Shown here: piece by piece, positions 51,700 to 60,688 of the stretch
Layout: each line of letters begins with the position of its first letter
Numbering within the stretch: position 1 is the stretch's first letter
Source: Nocardia macrotermitis
GTDB lineage: Bacteria; Actinomycetota; Actinomycetes; Mycobacteriales; Mycobacteriaceae
DNA: 64,000 bases
NCBI RefSeq assembly: GCF_009604405.1
Contig: NZ_WEGK01000012.1
Span: forward strand, 62,001 to 126,000
Reading direction: 5' to 3'
Notes under the pieces: generated by a model
Databases searched by the model: none
The model's input: only the letters and a program-made list of their open reading frames with translations
What the model was told of the DNA's origin: nothing
Made by a program: the position numbers and the translations under genes

Positions 51700-54139
51700 G
51701 GTGGTCCTCCCGGCGGATGCGGACCAGGTGGCCAGGGGTGACGGCGAGGTGTTCGTAGACCGCCGAGCCGGGGGAGTTCAGGGGGAGCCATACGACGCGG
51801 TCGGGCATGTCGGTGACCACCAGGGGGAGGGTGAGGTGGCCGTGGTCGGTGCTGACGCGGACCGGATCGTCTGTGCTGGCGCCGATTTCGGCGGCGGTGT
51901 CGTGGGACAGGCGCAGCACCGGCGGGCGGGCGGTGCCGGCGAGGTTGGCTTCGCCGTCCTGCATGCGGCCGCGGTCCAGCAGCATGCGCCAACCGGCCAG
52001 GACGGCCGTGCCGGGGGCGGGTCGGGGGATCGGTTCGGGCAGGGCGTCCGGTGGGGTGGCCGGGGGGCCGTCCCAGGTGCCGAGGTTCGCCAATTCCCTA
52101 CGGGCCGAGGCGATATCGGGCAGGCCGAGGCGGATGCCCATTTCGTCGGCGATGGCGTGCAGGACGCGGTGATCGGCCAGCTGCGCGGGTTGGCGGCGGA
52201 CGGTGGGATCGGCCAGGGCGGCGTCGAATTCGCGGGTGCGGCCCTCCCAGGTCAGGAAGGTGCCCGCTTTCTCCATGGCGGTGGCGACGGGGAACACGAC
52301 GTCGGCGCGTTCGGTGATGTTGCTGCTGCGCAGTTCCAGCGCGACGACGAAGCGGGCGGCGTCGATGGCCGCGAGCGCCGCGCGCGGGTCGGGCAGGTCC
52401 GCGACCTCGATCCCGCCCACGACCAACGCCCCGAGGCTCGCGGCGTCGGCGAGGATGGACGCGGTGTCGCGCCCGGGTGCGGCGGGCAGTTCGTCGATAT
52501 CCCATCCGGTCTTGATCTGTTGGCGCGCACGGGAATCGGCGATCGGCCGTCCGCCGGGCAGCAGCCCCGGCAACGCCCCGGCCTCGAGTGCGCCGCGCTC
52601 GCCCGCCCGCCGGGGCACCCACGCCAGCGCGGCGCCGGTGTCGTCGGCCAGCCGCGTGAGCGCGTTGAGCGCGCCCGGGACGGTGGCGAGCCGTTCCCCG
52701 GCCAGGATCACCGCGCCGGGTGCGCGAAGCAGATCGCGAGCGGCGTCGAGTTCGGCCGGCCCGCCGCCGACACGCAATGCCTCGAGCGCATACGACTCGT
52801 CACCGGGCACCGTGGGAATCAGCGTGCCCGCCATCCGCTCGAGTCCGCGCGAGGCATACGCGGCCAGCGAGTACACCGGCAGACCGTGTTTGCGGGCGGC
52901 CTTGCGCAGCCGCACGTAGACCATCGGCGATTCCTCTTCGGGCTCGAATCCGGCCAGCAGCACCACCGGCGCGGTCTCGAGCGCGGCGTAATCCACGCGC
53001 ACCCCCTGCCCGGCGACGCGGGCGGCCAGGAATTGCGCCTCCTCGGCCGAGTGGGCACGGGCCCGGAAGTCGATATCGTTGGTGCCCAACGCGATTCGCG
53101 CGAACTTCGAATACGCGTAGGCATCCTCGAGGGTGGCGCGTCCGCCGACGAGCACCCCGGCATTACCGTTCGCGGCCGCCAGTCCTTCCGCCGCGCGCGC
53201 CAGCGCCTCGGACCACGACGCGGCCGCGAGGGTGCCGTCCCACCCGCGCACCAACGGCGTGGTCAGCCGGTCGGGCTGGCCGGCATAGGTGAACGCCCAC
53301 CGCCCCTTGTCACAGTTCCATTCCTCGTTGACCTGCGGATCGTCACCGGCCAACCGCCGCAGCACGGTCCCGCGGCGATGATCGGTCCGCTGCGCGCATC
53401 CGGACGCGCAGTGCTCACACACCGCCGGACTGGACACCAGATCGAAGGGCCGGGCGCGGAACCGGTACGTCGTCCCGGTGAGCGCGCCGACCGGGCAGAT
53501 CTGCACGGTGTTACCGGAGAAATAGGAGTCCAGCGGTTCCCCGTCGGCGATGCCGACTTGTTGCAGCGCACCGCGATCCATCAGATCGATGAACGGATCC
53601 CCGGCGACCTGCTGCGAGAATCGGGTGCACCGCGCGCACAGCACACACCGTTCGCGATCCAGCAGCACCGCGCTGGACAGCGGAATCGGTTTGGGATACG
53701 TCCGTTTGACGCCCTCGAAGCGGGATTCGGTCCGTCCGCTGGACATGGCCTGGTTCTGCAACGGGCATTCCCCGCCCTTGTCGCACACCGGACAGTCCAG
53801 CGGATGGTTGATCAGCAGCAGTTCCATCACCCCCTCCTGCGACTTGCGGGCCACCGGGGAGCTGAGCTGGGTGCGCACGATCATGCCCTCGGCGACCGGA
53901 ATCGTGCAGGACGCCACCGGCTTTCGTTGTCCTTCGACCTCGACCAGGCATTGGCGGCACGCGCCGACCGGATCCAGCAGCGGATGATCGCAGAAGCGCG
54001 GAATCTGGATCCCGACCAGTTCGGCCGCGCGGATCAGCAGCGTCCCGGCGGGCACGCTGACGGTGGTGTCGTCGATGGTCAGACTCACCAGATCCGCGGG
54101 GGTGACGCCGCTGGTGTCGGTGGGGACCGTGGCGGTCAT
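51692..54139 (-). CDS. nuoG: NADH-quinone oxidoreductase subunit G
   Basis: The 815-residue subunit starts with a 2Fe-2S ferredoxin domain (RFCDHPLLDPVGACRQCLVE) and the 4Fe-4S-binding region (CVLCARCTRFSQQVAGDPFI). A molybdopterin-oxidoreductase-like domain follows (about 220-815), retaining the fold but not evidently the cofactor. It holds the electron chain between NuoF and NuoI. ATG 54139 overlaps the nuoF stop. Confidence 0.96.
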   Translation of the reverse strand: MTATVPTDTSGVTPADLVSLTIDDTTVSVPAGTLLIRAAELVGIQIPRFCDHPLLDPVGACRQCLVEVEGQRKPVASCTIPVAEGMIVRTQLSSPVARKSQEGVMELLLINHPLDCPVCDKGGECPLQNQAMSSGRTESRFEGVKRTYPKPIPLSSAVLLDRERCVLCARCTRFSQQVAGDPFIDLMDRGALQQVGIADGEPLDSYFSGNTVQICPVGALTGTTYRFRARPFDLVSSPAVCEHCASGCAQRTDHRRGTVLRRLAGDDPQVNEEWNCDKGRWAFTYAGQPDRLTTPLVRGWDGTLAAASWSEALARAAEGLAAANGNAGVLVGGRATLEDAYAYSKFARIALGTNDIDFRARAHSAEEAQFLAARVAGQGVRVDYAALETAPVVLLAGFEPEEESPMVYVRLRKAARKHGLPVYSLAAYASRGLERMAGTLIPTVPGDESYALEALRVGGGPAELDAARDLLRAPGAVILAGERLATVPGALNALTRLADDTGAALAWVPRRAGERGALEAGALPGLLPGGRPIADSRARQQIKTGWDIDELPAAPGRDTASILADAASLGALVVGGIEVADLPDPRAALAAIDAARFVVALELRSSNITERADVVFPVATAMEKAGTFLTWEGRTREFDAALADPTVRRQPAQLADHRVLHAIADEMGIRLGLPDIASARRELANLGTWDGPPATPPDALPEPIPRPAPGTAVLAGWRMLLDRGRMQDGEANLAGTARPPVLRLSHDTAAEIGASTDDPVRVSTDHGHLTLPLVVTDMPDRVVWLPLNSPGSAVYEHLAVTPGHLVRIRREDHRD

Positions 54140-55473
54140 CGCGCGCCTCCTCGTTCAGCGATGGCGGTGTCGGCAGTGGCCCAGGCGGTGCTGCGGGCCG
54201 GATCGAACGGGCAACCGCCGCGCAGATGCTGTTCGTATTCCTCGCGGAAATATTTGAGGGAGGAGAAGATCGGGCTGGCCGCGCCGTCGCCGAGGGCGCA
54301 GAACGACTTGCCGTTGATGTTGTCCGCGACATCGAGCAGCGTGTCCAGATCCGCGCCGGTGCCCTGGCCGGATTCGATGCGTTCGAGCAGTTGCACCAGC
54401 CAGTACGTGCCCTCCCGACATGGGGTGCACTTACCGCAGGATTCGTGCGCGTAGAACTCGGTCCAGCGCAGCACCGCGCGCACCACGCACGTGGTGTCGT
54501 CGAAGATCTGTAATGCCTTGGTGCCCAACATGGATCCGGCCGCGGCGACGTTCTCGTAGTCCAGCGGCACATCGAGATGCTCGCCGGTGAACAGCGGGGT
54601 CGAGGACCCGCCGGGCGTCCAGAACTTCAACGTGTGCCCGGCGCGCACACCGCCGGCGTGTCCGAGCAGCTCGCGCAGCGTGACCCCGAGCGGCGCTTCG
54701 TACTGTCCGGGCCGGGTGACGTGCCCGGACAGCGAGTACAGCGTGAATCCGGGCGAACGCTCCGAACCCATCGTGCGGAACCAGTCCACCCCGTTGAGCA
54801 CGATCGCGGGCACGCTCGCGATGGATTCGACATTGTTGACCACCGTCGGGCACGCGTACAGGCCCGCGACGGCCGGGAACGGCGGCCGCAACCGGGGTTG
54901 TCCGCGCCGACCTTCGAGCGAGTCCAGCAGCGCGGTCTCCTCACCGCAGATGTACGCGCCCGCCCCGGCGTGCACGATCAGGTCCAGGTCGTAGCCCGAA
55001 CCCAGGATGTCGTGCCCGAGATACCCCGCGGCATAGGCTTCGGCGACCGCGACCTGCAATCGCCGCAGCACCGGCAGTACCTCGCCGCGCACGTAGATGA
55101 ACGCCTGTGCCGCGCGAATGGCGTAGGCGGCGATGATCACCCCTTCGACCAGCGCGTGCGGGGTGGCCAGCATGAGCGGCATGTCCTTGCAGGTGCCGGG
55201 CTCGGATTCGTCGGCGTTGACGACCAGGTAATGCGGTTTGGTGGTGCCGTCCGGGCCGGGCCCCTGCGGGATGAATCCCCATTTCATGCCGGTGGGGAAC
55301 CCCGCGCCGCCGCGACCGCGCAGCCCGGAGTCCTTGACCGTGGCGATGACCTCGTCCGGTTGCAGGCGCAACGCCTTGGACAGCGCGCGGTAGCCGTCGT
55401 GGCGGCGGTAGGTGTCCATCGTCCAGGATTGCGGCTCGTCCCAGTAACTAGTCAGGACAGGTGTCAGACTCAC
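54136..55473 (-). CDS. nuoF: NADH-quinone oxidoreductase subunit F
   Basis: The 445-residue subunit has the NADH/FMN site (LRGRGGAGFPTGMKWGFIPQ; VVNADESEPGTCKD; GAGAYICGEETALLDSLEGR) and the cluster-binding ESCGKCTPCREGTYWLVQLL near residue 355. It accepts hydride from NADH. The GTG start overlaps the nuoE stop. Confidence 0.97.
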   Translation of the reverse strand: MSLTPVLTSYWDEPQSWTMDTYRRHDGYRALSKALRLQPDEVIATVKDSGLRGRGGAGFPTGMKWGFIPQGPGPDGTTKPHYLVVNADESEPGTCKDMPLMLATPHALVEGVIIAAYAIRAAQAFIYVRGEVLPVLRRLQVAVAEAYAAGYLGHDILGSGYDLDLIVHAGAGAYICGEETALLDSLEGRRGQPRLRPPFPAVAGLYACPTVVNNVESIASVPAIVLNGVDWFRTMGSERSPGFTLYSLSGHVTRPGQYEAPLGVTLRELLGHAGGVRAGHTLKFWTPGGSSTPLFTGEHLDVPLDYENVAAAGSMLGTKALQIFDDTTCVVRAVLRWTEFYAHESCGKCTPCREGTYWLVQLLERIESGQGTGADLDTLLDVADNINGKSFCALGDGAASPIFSSLKYFREEYEQHLRGGCPFDPARSTAWATADTAIAERGGAR

Positions 55474-56186
55474 CGGTCGCTCCCGTCGGCCGCGGGCGAA
55501 TCATCTTGGGGCAGTGGATTGTTCACGACCTGAAGCCCGGCGAGGGTGGGTGCGCCGGGTGCGCCGTCGGTGGCCCCGGGACGTTCGTCCGGGAATCCGG
55601 CCAGTACCCGTGCGGTCTCGCGGAACGTGCACACCGGCAATCCGCTGCGCGTCCCGGTGACCGGTTGCCCCGCGCGCAGCGAATCCACCAGTTCGCGTGC
55701 GGATTCAGGCGTCTGGTTGTCGAAGAACTCCCAGTTGACCATCAGCACCGGCGCGTAGTCGCAGGCGGCATTGCATTCGATGTGTTCGAGAGTGATGCTG
55801 CCGTCCGGGGTGGTCTCCCCGTGCCCGACGCCCAGATGCGCTTTCAGCGCCGCGAGGATCTCGTCCCCGCCCAGGACCGCGCACAGCGTGTTGGTACACA
55901 CCCCGAGGTGATAGTCCCCGGTCGGGGTGCCGCGATACATCGAGTAGAAGGTGGCCACCGCGGTGACCTCGGCATCGGTGAGCCCCAATTGCTCTGCGCA
56001 GAAACCGATTCCGGTGCCCGAGACATACCCCTCGACGCTCTGCACCAGATGCAGCAGCGGCAGCAGCGCCGAGCGGGACTGCGGATAGCAGTCCAGGATC
56101 GTCTTCGCGTCCGCGGCGAGACGATCGTGCACCTCGGCCGGATACGGAATCGGCTTGGTGGTCAGTTTCAACAAGATCTGAGTCAT
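55470..56186 (-). CDS. nuoE: NADH-quinone oxidoreductase subunit E
   Basis: The 238-residue thioredoxin-like 2Fe-2S subunit has cysteines in VCTNTLCAVLG and IECNAACDYAPVLMVN, and a longer Pro/Ala-rich C-terminus than E. coli NuoE. ATG 56186 overlaps the nuoD stop (ATGA). Confidence 0.96.
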   Translation of the reverse strand: MTQILLKLTTKPIPYPAEVHDRLAADAKTILDCYPQSRSALLPLLHLVQSVEGYVSGTGIGFCAEQLGLTDAEVTAVATFYSMYRGTPTGDYHLGVCTNTLCAVLGGDEILAALKAHLGVGHGETTPDGSITLEHIECNAACDYAPVLMVNWEFFDNQTPESARELVDSLRAGQPVTGTRSGLPVCTFRETARVLAGFPDERPGATDGAPGAPTLAGLQVVNNPLPQDDSPAADGSDR

Positions 56187-57505
56187 CGGTCCACACCACC
56201 CATCACCGGGTCGATACTCGCCACGGACGCGATGACGTCGGCGACCATGCCGCCCTCGCACATCGCGGCCACGGCCTGCAGATTCGTGAACGACGGATCG
56301 CGGAAGTGCACCCGGTACGGCCGGGTGCCGCCGTCGCTGACCATGTGCACCCCGAGTTCGCCGCGCGGGGATTCGACCGCGCAGTACACCTGTCCGGGCG
56401 GCACCCGCATCCCCTCGGTGACGAGTTTGAAGTGGTGGATCAGCGATTCCATCGAGGTGCCCATGATGGTGCCGATGTGTTCGGGGGAGTTGCCCAGCCC
56501 GTCCGGGCCCAGTGCCAGATCCGCGGGCCAGGCAATCTTCTTGTCCTCCACCATGACCGGGCCGGGACGTAACTTGTCCAGGCACTGTTCGACGATCTTC
56601 AACGACTCGCGCATCTCGTTGACGCGGATGAGGTAGCGCCCGTAACAGTCGCTGCCGGTGTCGGTCATGACATCGAACTCGTAGTTCTCGTATCCGCAGT
56701 ACGGCTGGGTTTTTCGCAGATCGTGCGGCAGTCCCGTGGCCCGCAGCACCGGTCCGGTGATCCCCAGCGCCATACATCCGGCCAGATCGAGGAAGCCGAC
56801 GTCGCGGGTGCGGGCCTTCCAGATGGGGTTCTGGTTGAGCAGCAGTTCCATGTCGCGCAGCCGTTTGGGCATGAGCGCCAACAGATCCCGGATCTTGCTC
56901 ACTCCGTCCTCGGGCAGATCCTGGGCCAGGCCGCCGGGGCGGATGTAGGCGTGGTTCATGCGCAGGCCGGTGACGGTCTCGAAGATGTCCAGGATGAGTT
57001 CGCGTTCGCGGAAGCCGAACAGCATCGGGGTCAGCGCGCCCAGTTCCATGCCGCCGGTGGCCAGCGCCACCAGGTGCGAGGAGATGCGGTTCAGTTCCAT
57101 GAGCAGCACGCGAATCACGTTGACGCGCTCGGGAATCGCCTCGGTGATGCCGAGCAGTTTCTCCACCGCCAGGCAGTAGACGGTCTCGTTGAAGAACGGC
57201 GAGAGGTAGTCCATCCGGGTCACGAACGTGACGCCCTGGACCCAGCTGCGGTATTCGAGACTCTTCTCGATCCCGGTGTGCAGATAGCCGATACCGCACC
57301 GGGCCTCGGTGACGGTCTCGCCCTCGATCTCCAGGATCAGCCGCAGCACCCCGTGCGTGGAGGGGTGCTGCGGGCCCATGTTGACCACGATGCGTTCCTC
57401 GGCCGCGCCGTCCAGGGCCTGGCGCACATCGTCCCAGTCCTGGCCGACGACGGTGACGGTGGTTTCGCCCGGCTGCTTCTCGTGCCGGATGTCGGTCTCG
57501 CTCAT
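56183..57505 (-). CDS. nuoD: NADH-quinone oxidoreductase subunit D
   Basis: The 440-residue subunit (49-kDa family) contains NMGPQHPSTHGVLRLILEIE, YLHTGIEKSLEYRSWVQGVT and the quinone-site Tyr/His region. ATG 57505 overlaps the nuoC stop (TGATG). Confidence 0.97.
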   Translation of the reverse strand: MSETDIRHEKQPGETTVTVVGQDWDDVRQALDGAAEERIVVNMGPQHPSTHGVLRLILEIEGETVTEARCGIGYLHTGIEKSLEYRSWVQGVTFVTRMDYLSPFFNETVYCLAVEKLLGITEAIPERVNVIRVLLMELNRISSHLVALATGGMELGALTPMLFGFRERELILDIFETVTGLRMNHAYIRPGGLAQDLPEDGVSKIRDLLALMPKRLRDMELLLNQNPIWKARTRDVGFLDLAGCMALGITGPVLRATGLPHDLRKTQPYCGYENYEFDVMTDTGSDCYGRYLIRVNEMRESLKIVEQCLDKLRPGPVMVEDKKIAWPADLALGPDGLGNSPEHIGTIMGTSMESLIHHFKLVTEGMRVPPGQVYCAVESPRGELGVHMVSDGGTRPYRVHFRDPSFTNLQAVAAMCEGGMVADVIASVASIDPVMGGVDR

Positions 57506-58272
57506 CAGCTGTACGTCCTGCGCTCGTCGGGAGGTGGTATGCGCGCGCCCTTGTACTCGACCGGGATCCCGCCGAGCGGGTAGTCCTTGCGCTGGGGGTG
57601 TCCGCGCCAGTCGTCGGGCATCTCGATGCGGGTCAGCGACGGGTGACCGTCGAACAGGATGCCGAAGAAGTCGTAGGTTTCCCGCTCGTGCCAGTCGGTG
57701 GTGGGATACACCGAATACAGCGAGGGGATGTGCGGATCGGCGTCGGGTGCGCAGGCTTCCACACGCACCCGGCGGTTGTGGGTGATGGACATCAGGTGGT
57801 AGACCGCGTGCAGTTCGCGGTCGGCGTCGTCGGGGTAGTGCGCTCCGCTCACGCCCAGGCACAGTTCGAAACGCAGCGGCTGCGCGTCGCGCAGGGCGCG
57901 GGCGACCACGGGGAGTTGTTCGCGTCGCACGTGCAGGGTGAGCTCGTCGCGGAACACCACGATCTTCTCGATCGCGGCGGTGAACCCCTTGTCGGACAAC
58001 ACCTTCCGTAGCTCGTCGACCAGTTCGTCGAAGTAGCCGCCGTAGGGCGGGGGTGTGCTGCCGGGCAGGCTCAGGGTGCGCGTCAGGCGGCCGTAGCCGG
58101 AGGTGTCGCCACTGCCGGCAACCCCGAACATGCCCTTGCGCACGCCGATCACCTCCTCGGCCGCGGGTTCGGGTTCGCTCGCGGAAGTGTCGGATCGCGC
58201 TGTGCTGGAAGGGTTGTCGTTCACCGTGGCCTCCGGTGGGCTCTCGCTGGCGCCGGGGGAGTCGAAGGTCAT
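57505..58272 (-). CDS. nuoC: NADH-quinone oxidoreductase subunit C
   Basis: The 255-residue subunit (30-kDa family) has an N-terminal acidic/Ser-rich extension (1-50) before the conserved domain. It ends with TDWHERETYDFFGILFDGHP and MPDDWRGHPQRKDYPLGGIP. ATG 58272 overlaps the nuoB stop. Confidence 0.96.
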   Translation of the reverse strand: MTFDSPGASESPPEATVNDNPSSTARSDTSASEPEPAAEEVIGVRKGMFGVAGSGDTSGYGRLTRTLSLPGSTPPPYGGYFDELVDELRKVLSDKGFTAAIEKIVVFRDELTLHVRREQLPVVARALRDAQPLRFELCLGVSGAHYPDDADRELHAVYHLMSITHNRRVRVEACAPDADPHIPSLYSVYPTTDWHERETYDFFGILFDGHPSLTRIEMPDDWRGHPQRKDYPLGGIPVEYKGARIPPPDERRTYS

Positions 58273-58823
58273 CGCAGCAACCCCTTGAGTTGGATGGTCG
58301 GGGTGACCGCCAGCGCCGCGGCCTCGGCGGCGCGCACGGCCTCCTCGCGGTTCACCCCGAGCGGCATGTGCTGGATCTTCTCGTGCAGGGTCAGGATCGC
58401 GTGCAGCAGCATCTCCGGGCGCGGCGGGCAGCCGGGCAGGTAGATGTCCACGGGCACAACGTGATCCACGCCCTGCACCACGGCGTAGTTGTTGAACATC
58501 CCGCCCGAGGACGCGCACACGCCCATGGCGAGCACCCATTTGGGTTCGGTCATCTGGTCGTACACCTGGCGTAGCACCGGGGCCATCTTCTGGCTGACGC
58601 GCCCGGCCACGATCATCAGATCGGCCTGGCGCGGGGAGGCCCGGAAGACCTCCATCCCGAAGCGGGCGCTGTCGAATCGGCCCGCGCCCGTGGCCATCAT
58701 CTCGATCGCGCAGCAGGCCAGCCCGAACGTCGCGGGCCACAGCGAGCCCTTGCGCAGATATCCGGCGAACTGTTCGACCGTGCTCAGCAGGAATCCGCTG
58801 GGCAGTTTCTCTTCCAGACCCAT
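58269..58823 (-). CDS. nuoB: NADH-quinone oxidoreductase subunit B
   Basis: The 184-residue subunit carries cluster N2 ligands in FGLACCAIEMMATG and the later GVCASSGGMFNNY and YLPGCPPRPEMLLHAI. The MGLEEKLPSGFLLSTVE start matches the mycobacterial protein. The in-frame extension into nuoA is not used. The nuoA-nuoB gap is 101 bp. Confidence 0.97.
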   Translation of the reverse strand: MGLEEKLPSGFLLSTVEQFAGYLRKGSLWPATFGLACCAIEMMATGAGRFDSARFGMEVFRASPRQADLMIVAGRVSQKMAPVLRQVYDQMTEPKWVLAMGVCASSGGMFNNYAVVQGVDHVVPVDIYLPGCPPRPEMLLHAILTLHEKIQHMPLGVNREEAVRAAEAAALAVTPTIQLKGLLR

Positions 58824-58924
58824 CTCGGACCGACTCGCTTCCGTCCTCGAAACCCTCGCTCCGGCGGTCCGGAGGGTGGGTTTGCCGTTCCGTGTGCTTG
58901 GTTGGTGTGTGCCGTCGCGGGGGT

Positions 58925-59305
58925 TCAGTCCCAGCTCAGGCCGCCGCGACGCCATTCGTAGGCGTAGGCGATGGAGACGTTGACGATGAACAGCGCCATC
59001 GCCGCGAGGCCGAACAGGCCCAGCGCGTCGAAGTGGACCGCCCACGGATACAGGAACACGATCTCGATGTCGAAGATGATGAACAACATCGCGGTCAGGT
59101 AGTACTTGATCGGAAAGCGCTGTCCACCAGCGTTTCCCGGGCCTCCGGCCACGGCGTGGGGGGTGGGTTCGATACCGCACTCGTAGGCTTCGAGTTTGGC
59201 GCGGTTGCGGCGTTTGGGCCCGATCAGGGCGGCCAGGAACAGCGATCCCACCGCGAACGCCGCAGCGATCGCGCCGAGAACGAGTGTGGGAACTTCGTTA
59301 TTCAC
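58925..59305 (-). CDS. nuoA: NADH-quinone oxidoreductase subunit A, first gene of nuo operon
   Basis: The 126-residue three-helix subunit contains YECGIEPTPHAV and FPIKYYLTAMLFIIFDIEIV. GTG 59305 is used, with AGAAGGGG about ten bases upstream. It opens the nuoA-N operon, whose promoter must lie between 59306 and the terminator at 59611. Confidence 0.93.
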   Translation of the reverse strand: MNNEVPTLVLGAIAAAFAVGSLFLAALIGPKRRNRAKLEAYECGIEPTPHAVAGGPGNAGGQRFPIKYYLTAMLFIIFDIEIVFLYPWAVHFDALGLFGLAAMALFIVNVSIAYAYEWRRGGLSWD

Positions 59306-59610
59306 AACTGCACAACCCCTTCTCCGTATCCTCGGACGGCAGCAGCCGAGGCGGGGCTGACATCGTCGTCTGCCGGGCCGGTCTCGACCCCCGGGGCGCG
59401 CTCGGCCATGAGCGCGGACGTGTAGGGGACCTGACGGGGCGGGTACTGATACCAACGCCCGCTCTCGTGTGAGCTACAGCACAGCCTACAACTGTTCCTT
59501 CTCAATACCGGTGGATTGGCAGCCGTGTTTGATCGAATTCAGAACTGTCACTTATGACCGAAACGGCGTAATGACCCGTTTCCCACGGGCGGGAACACAC
59601 CCCGGACGCG
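59306..59610. promoter_or_regulatory. nuo operon leader/promoter region
   Basis: This 305-bp gene-free region upstream of nuoA is less GC-rich around 59470-59575. On the minus strand TTGAGA near 59506 and following sequence could form a -35 element, but no -10 stands out. A short hairpin CCCGT/ACGGG occurs near 59575-59588. No riboswitch is recognised. Confidence 0.4.
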
Positions 59611-59648
59611 CCGAACGCCCGCCTTCGGTGTGGAGTGCGGGCGTTCGG
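59611..59648. terminator. Perfect 12-bp stem-loop after response-regulator-like gene
   Basis: CCGAACGCCCGC (59611-59622) pairs with 59637-59648 over 14 nt, 27 bp past the stop of the minus-strand gene ending at 59676. It separates that gene from the nuo operon. Confidence 0.75.
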
Positions 59649-59675
59649 GGAGAACCGGGTGCTGTGCGGGAGGTT

Positions 59676-60095
59676 TCAGGCGGCCTCGGAGTCGCGCAGC
59701 AGGCCGACCACGGCCTCGGTGAGCGCGAACGGGTCGATCGGGTGCGACACGGCCGCCTCGGCGCGGGACCAGTTCGCCAGCCAGGCGTCATCGGGCCGAC
59801 CGGTGAGCACCAGGATCGGCGGGCACGGCTCGACTTCGTCCTTGAGCTGTTTGGCCAGACCCAGTCCGCCGGTGGGCGCGGCCTCGCCGTCCAGGACGAC
59901 CAGATCGATACCGCCGCGATCGAGCCGGTCCACCACCACCGGCGCGGTGGCCACCTCGAGGTATTCCAGGGGCGGCAACTCGGGGTGCGGGTTCCGCCCC
60001 AGGGCCAGCATCACCTGGCGGCGAGTGTCGGAATCGCTGCTGTACACCAGAACCCGCAGCACCGCGGGACGCTTCGCTTCGGCCACGTTCGGCAT
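59676..60095 (-). CDS. Response-regulator-like receiver protein upstream of nuo
   Basis: The 139-residue protein has a receiver-like fold: VLRVLVYSSDSDTRRQVMLA, a possible phospho-Asp in LVVLDGEAAPTGGLGLAKQL, and VLTGRPDDAW. No output domain is present. A similar single-domain regulator (Rv3143 in M. tuberculosis) lies just upstream of nuo, so the arrangement is conserved. ATG 60095 is used. A terminator separates it from nuoA. Confidence 0.82.
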   Translation of the reverse strand: MPNVAEAKRPAVLRVLVYSSDSDTRRQVMLALGRNPHPELPPLEYLEVATAPVVVDRLDRGGIDLVVLDGEAAPTGGLGLAKQLKDEVEPCPPILVLTGRPDDAWLANWSRAEAAVSHPIDPFALTEAVVGLLRDSEAA

Positions 60096-60228
60096 GGTAC
60101 GTCCGCGCGATACCCCGGCGGGGCAGGTTCGGCGCAGTCGGTGCGTCACGGTATGAATTCGTGCTGGTCATCGCGGGCCGAACGCGAGATCCTGAGAACC
60201 GGGGACGCACGACGAGGCGGTGGACGCG

Positions 60229-60657
60229 ATGCGAATTTCCGAGGTGCTGCGCAAGAAGGGCTCCGAGGTGGTCACGATCGGGCCGGAGGTCACGGTTCGT
60301 GAGCTGCTGGCGGTGCTGGCCGAGCACAATGTCGGGGCGGTGGTGGTCTCCGGCGACGGGCTGAGCCTGGACGGCATCGTCTCCGAGCGCGATGTGGTGC
60401 GGCAGTTGCACCGGATGGGCGCGGAACTGCTCGGGCGGCCGGTCGCGGACATCATGACGATGATCGTGCACACCTGCTCGCCCGAGGACCGGGTGGAGAG
60501 TCTGCGTTCGACGATGACCGAACATCGGATCCGGCATCTGCCGGTGGTCGCACACGGGCGGATGGTCGGGATCGTGAGCATCGGCGACGTGGTCAAGAAC
60601 GCGATCTCCGAACTGGAGACCGAGCGCGAACATCTCGAACAGTATCTGCAAGGCTGA
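60229..60657 (+). CDS. CBS-pair domain protein
   Basis: The 142-residue protein consists of two CBS domains (VVTIGPEVTVRELLAVLAEH with GIVSERDVVRQLHR; SPEDRVESLRSTMTEHRIRH with GIVSIGDVVKNAI). CBS pairs bind adenosine nucleotides; the partner here is unknown. ATG 60229 is preferred, GTG 60220 possible. It is divergent from the response-regulator-like gene. Confidence 0.9.
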   Translation: MRISEVLRKKGSEVVTIGPEVTVRELLAVLAEHNVGAVVVSGDGLSLDGIVSERDVVRQLHRMGAELLGRPVADIMTMIVHTCSPEDRVESLRSTMTEHRIRHLPVVAHGRMVGIVSIGDVVKNAISELETEREHLEQYLQG

Positions 60658-60669
60658 TCTCACGCGGGA

Positions 60670-60688
60670 CATGCTGTGCCGCAGCATG
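60670..60688. terminator. CATGCTG/CAGCATG stem-loop after CBS gene
   Basis: A perfect 7-bp stem with a 5-nt loop begins 12 bp after the CBS stop, and a larger CGCGGGAC/GTCCCGCG pairing surrounds it. Confidence 0.55.

Noticed and set aside
49211..54454. 1747-codon plus-strand open frame opposite nuoF-nuoJ
   Set aside because: It is antisense to well-recognised nuo genes. Extreme third-position GC leaves the opposite frame free of stops, and the product resembles no protein.
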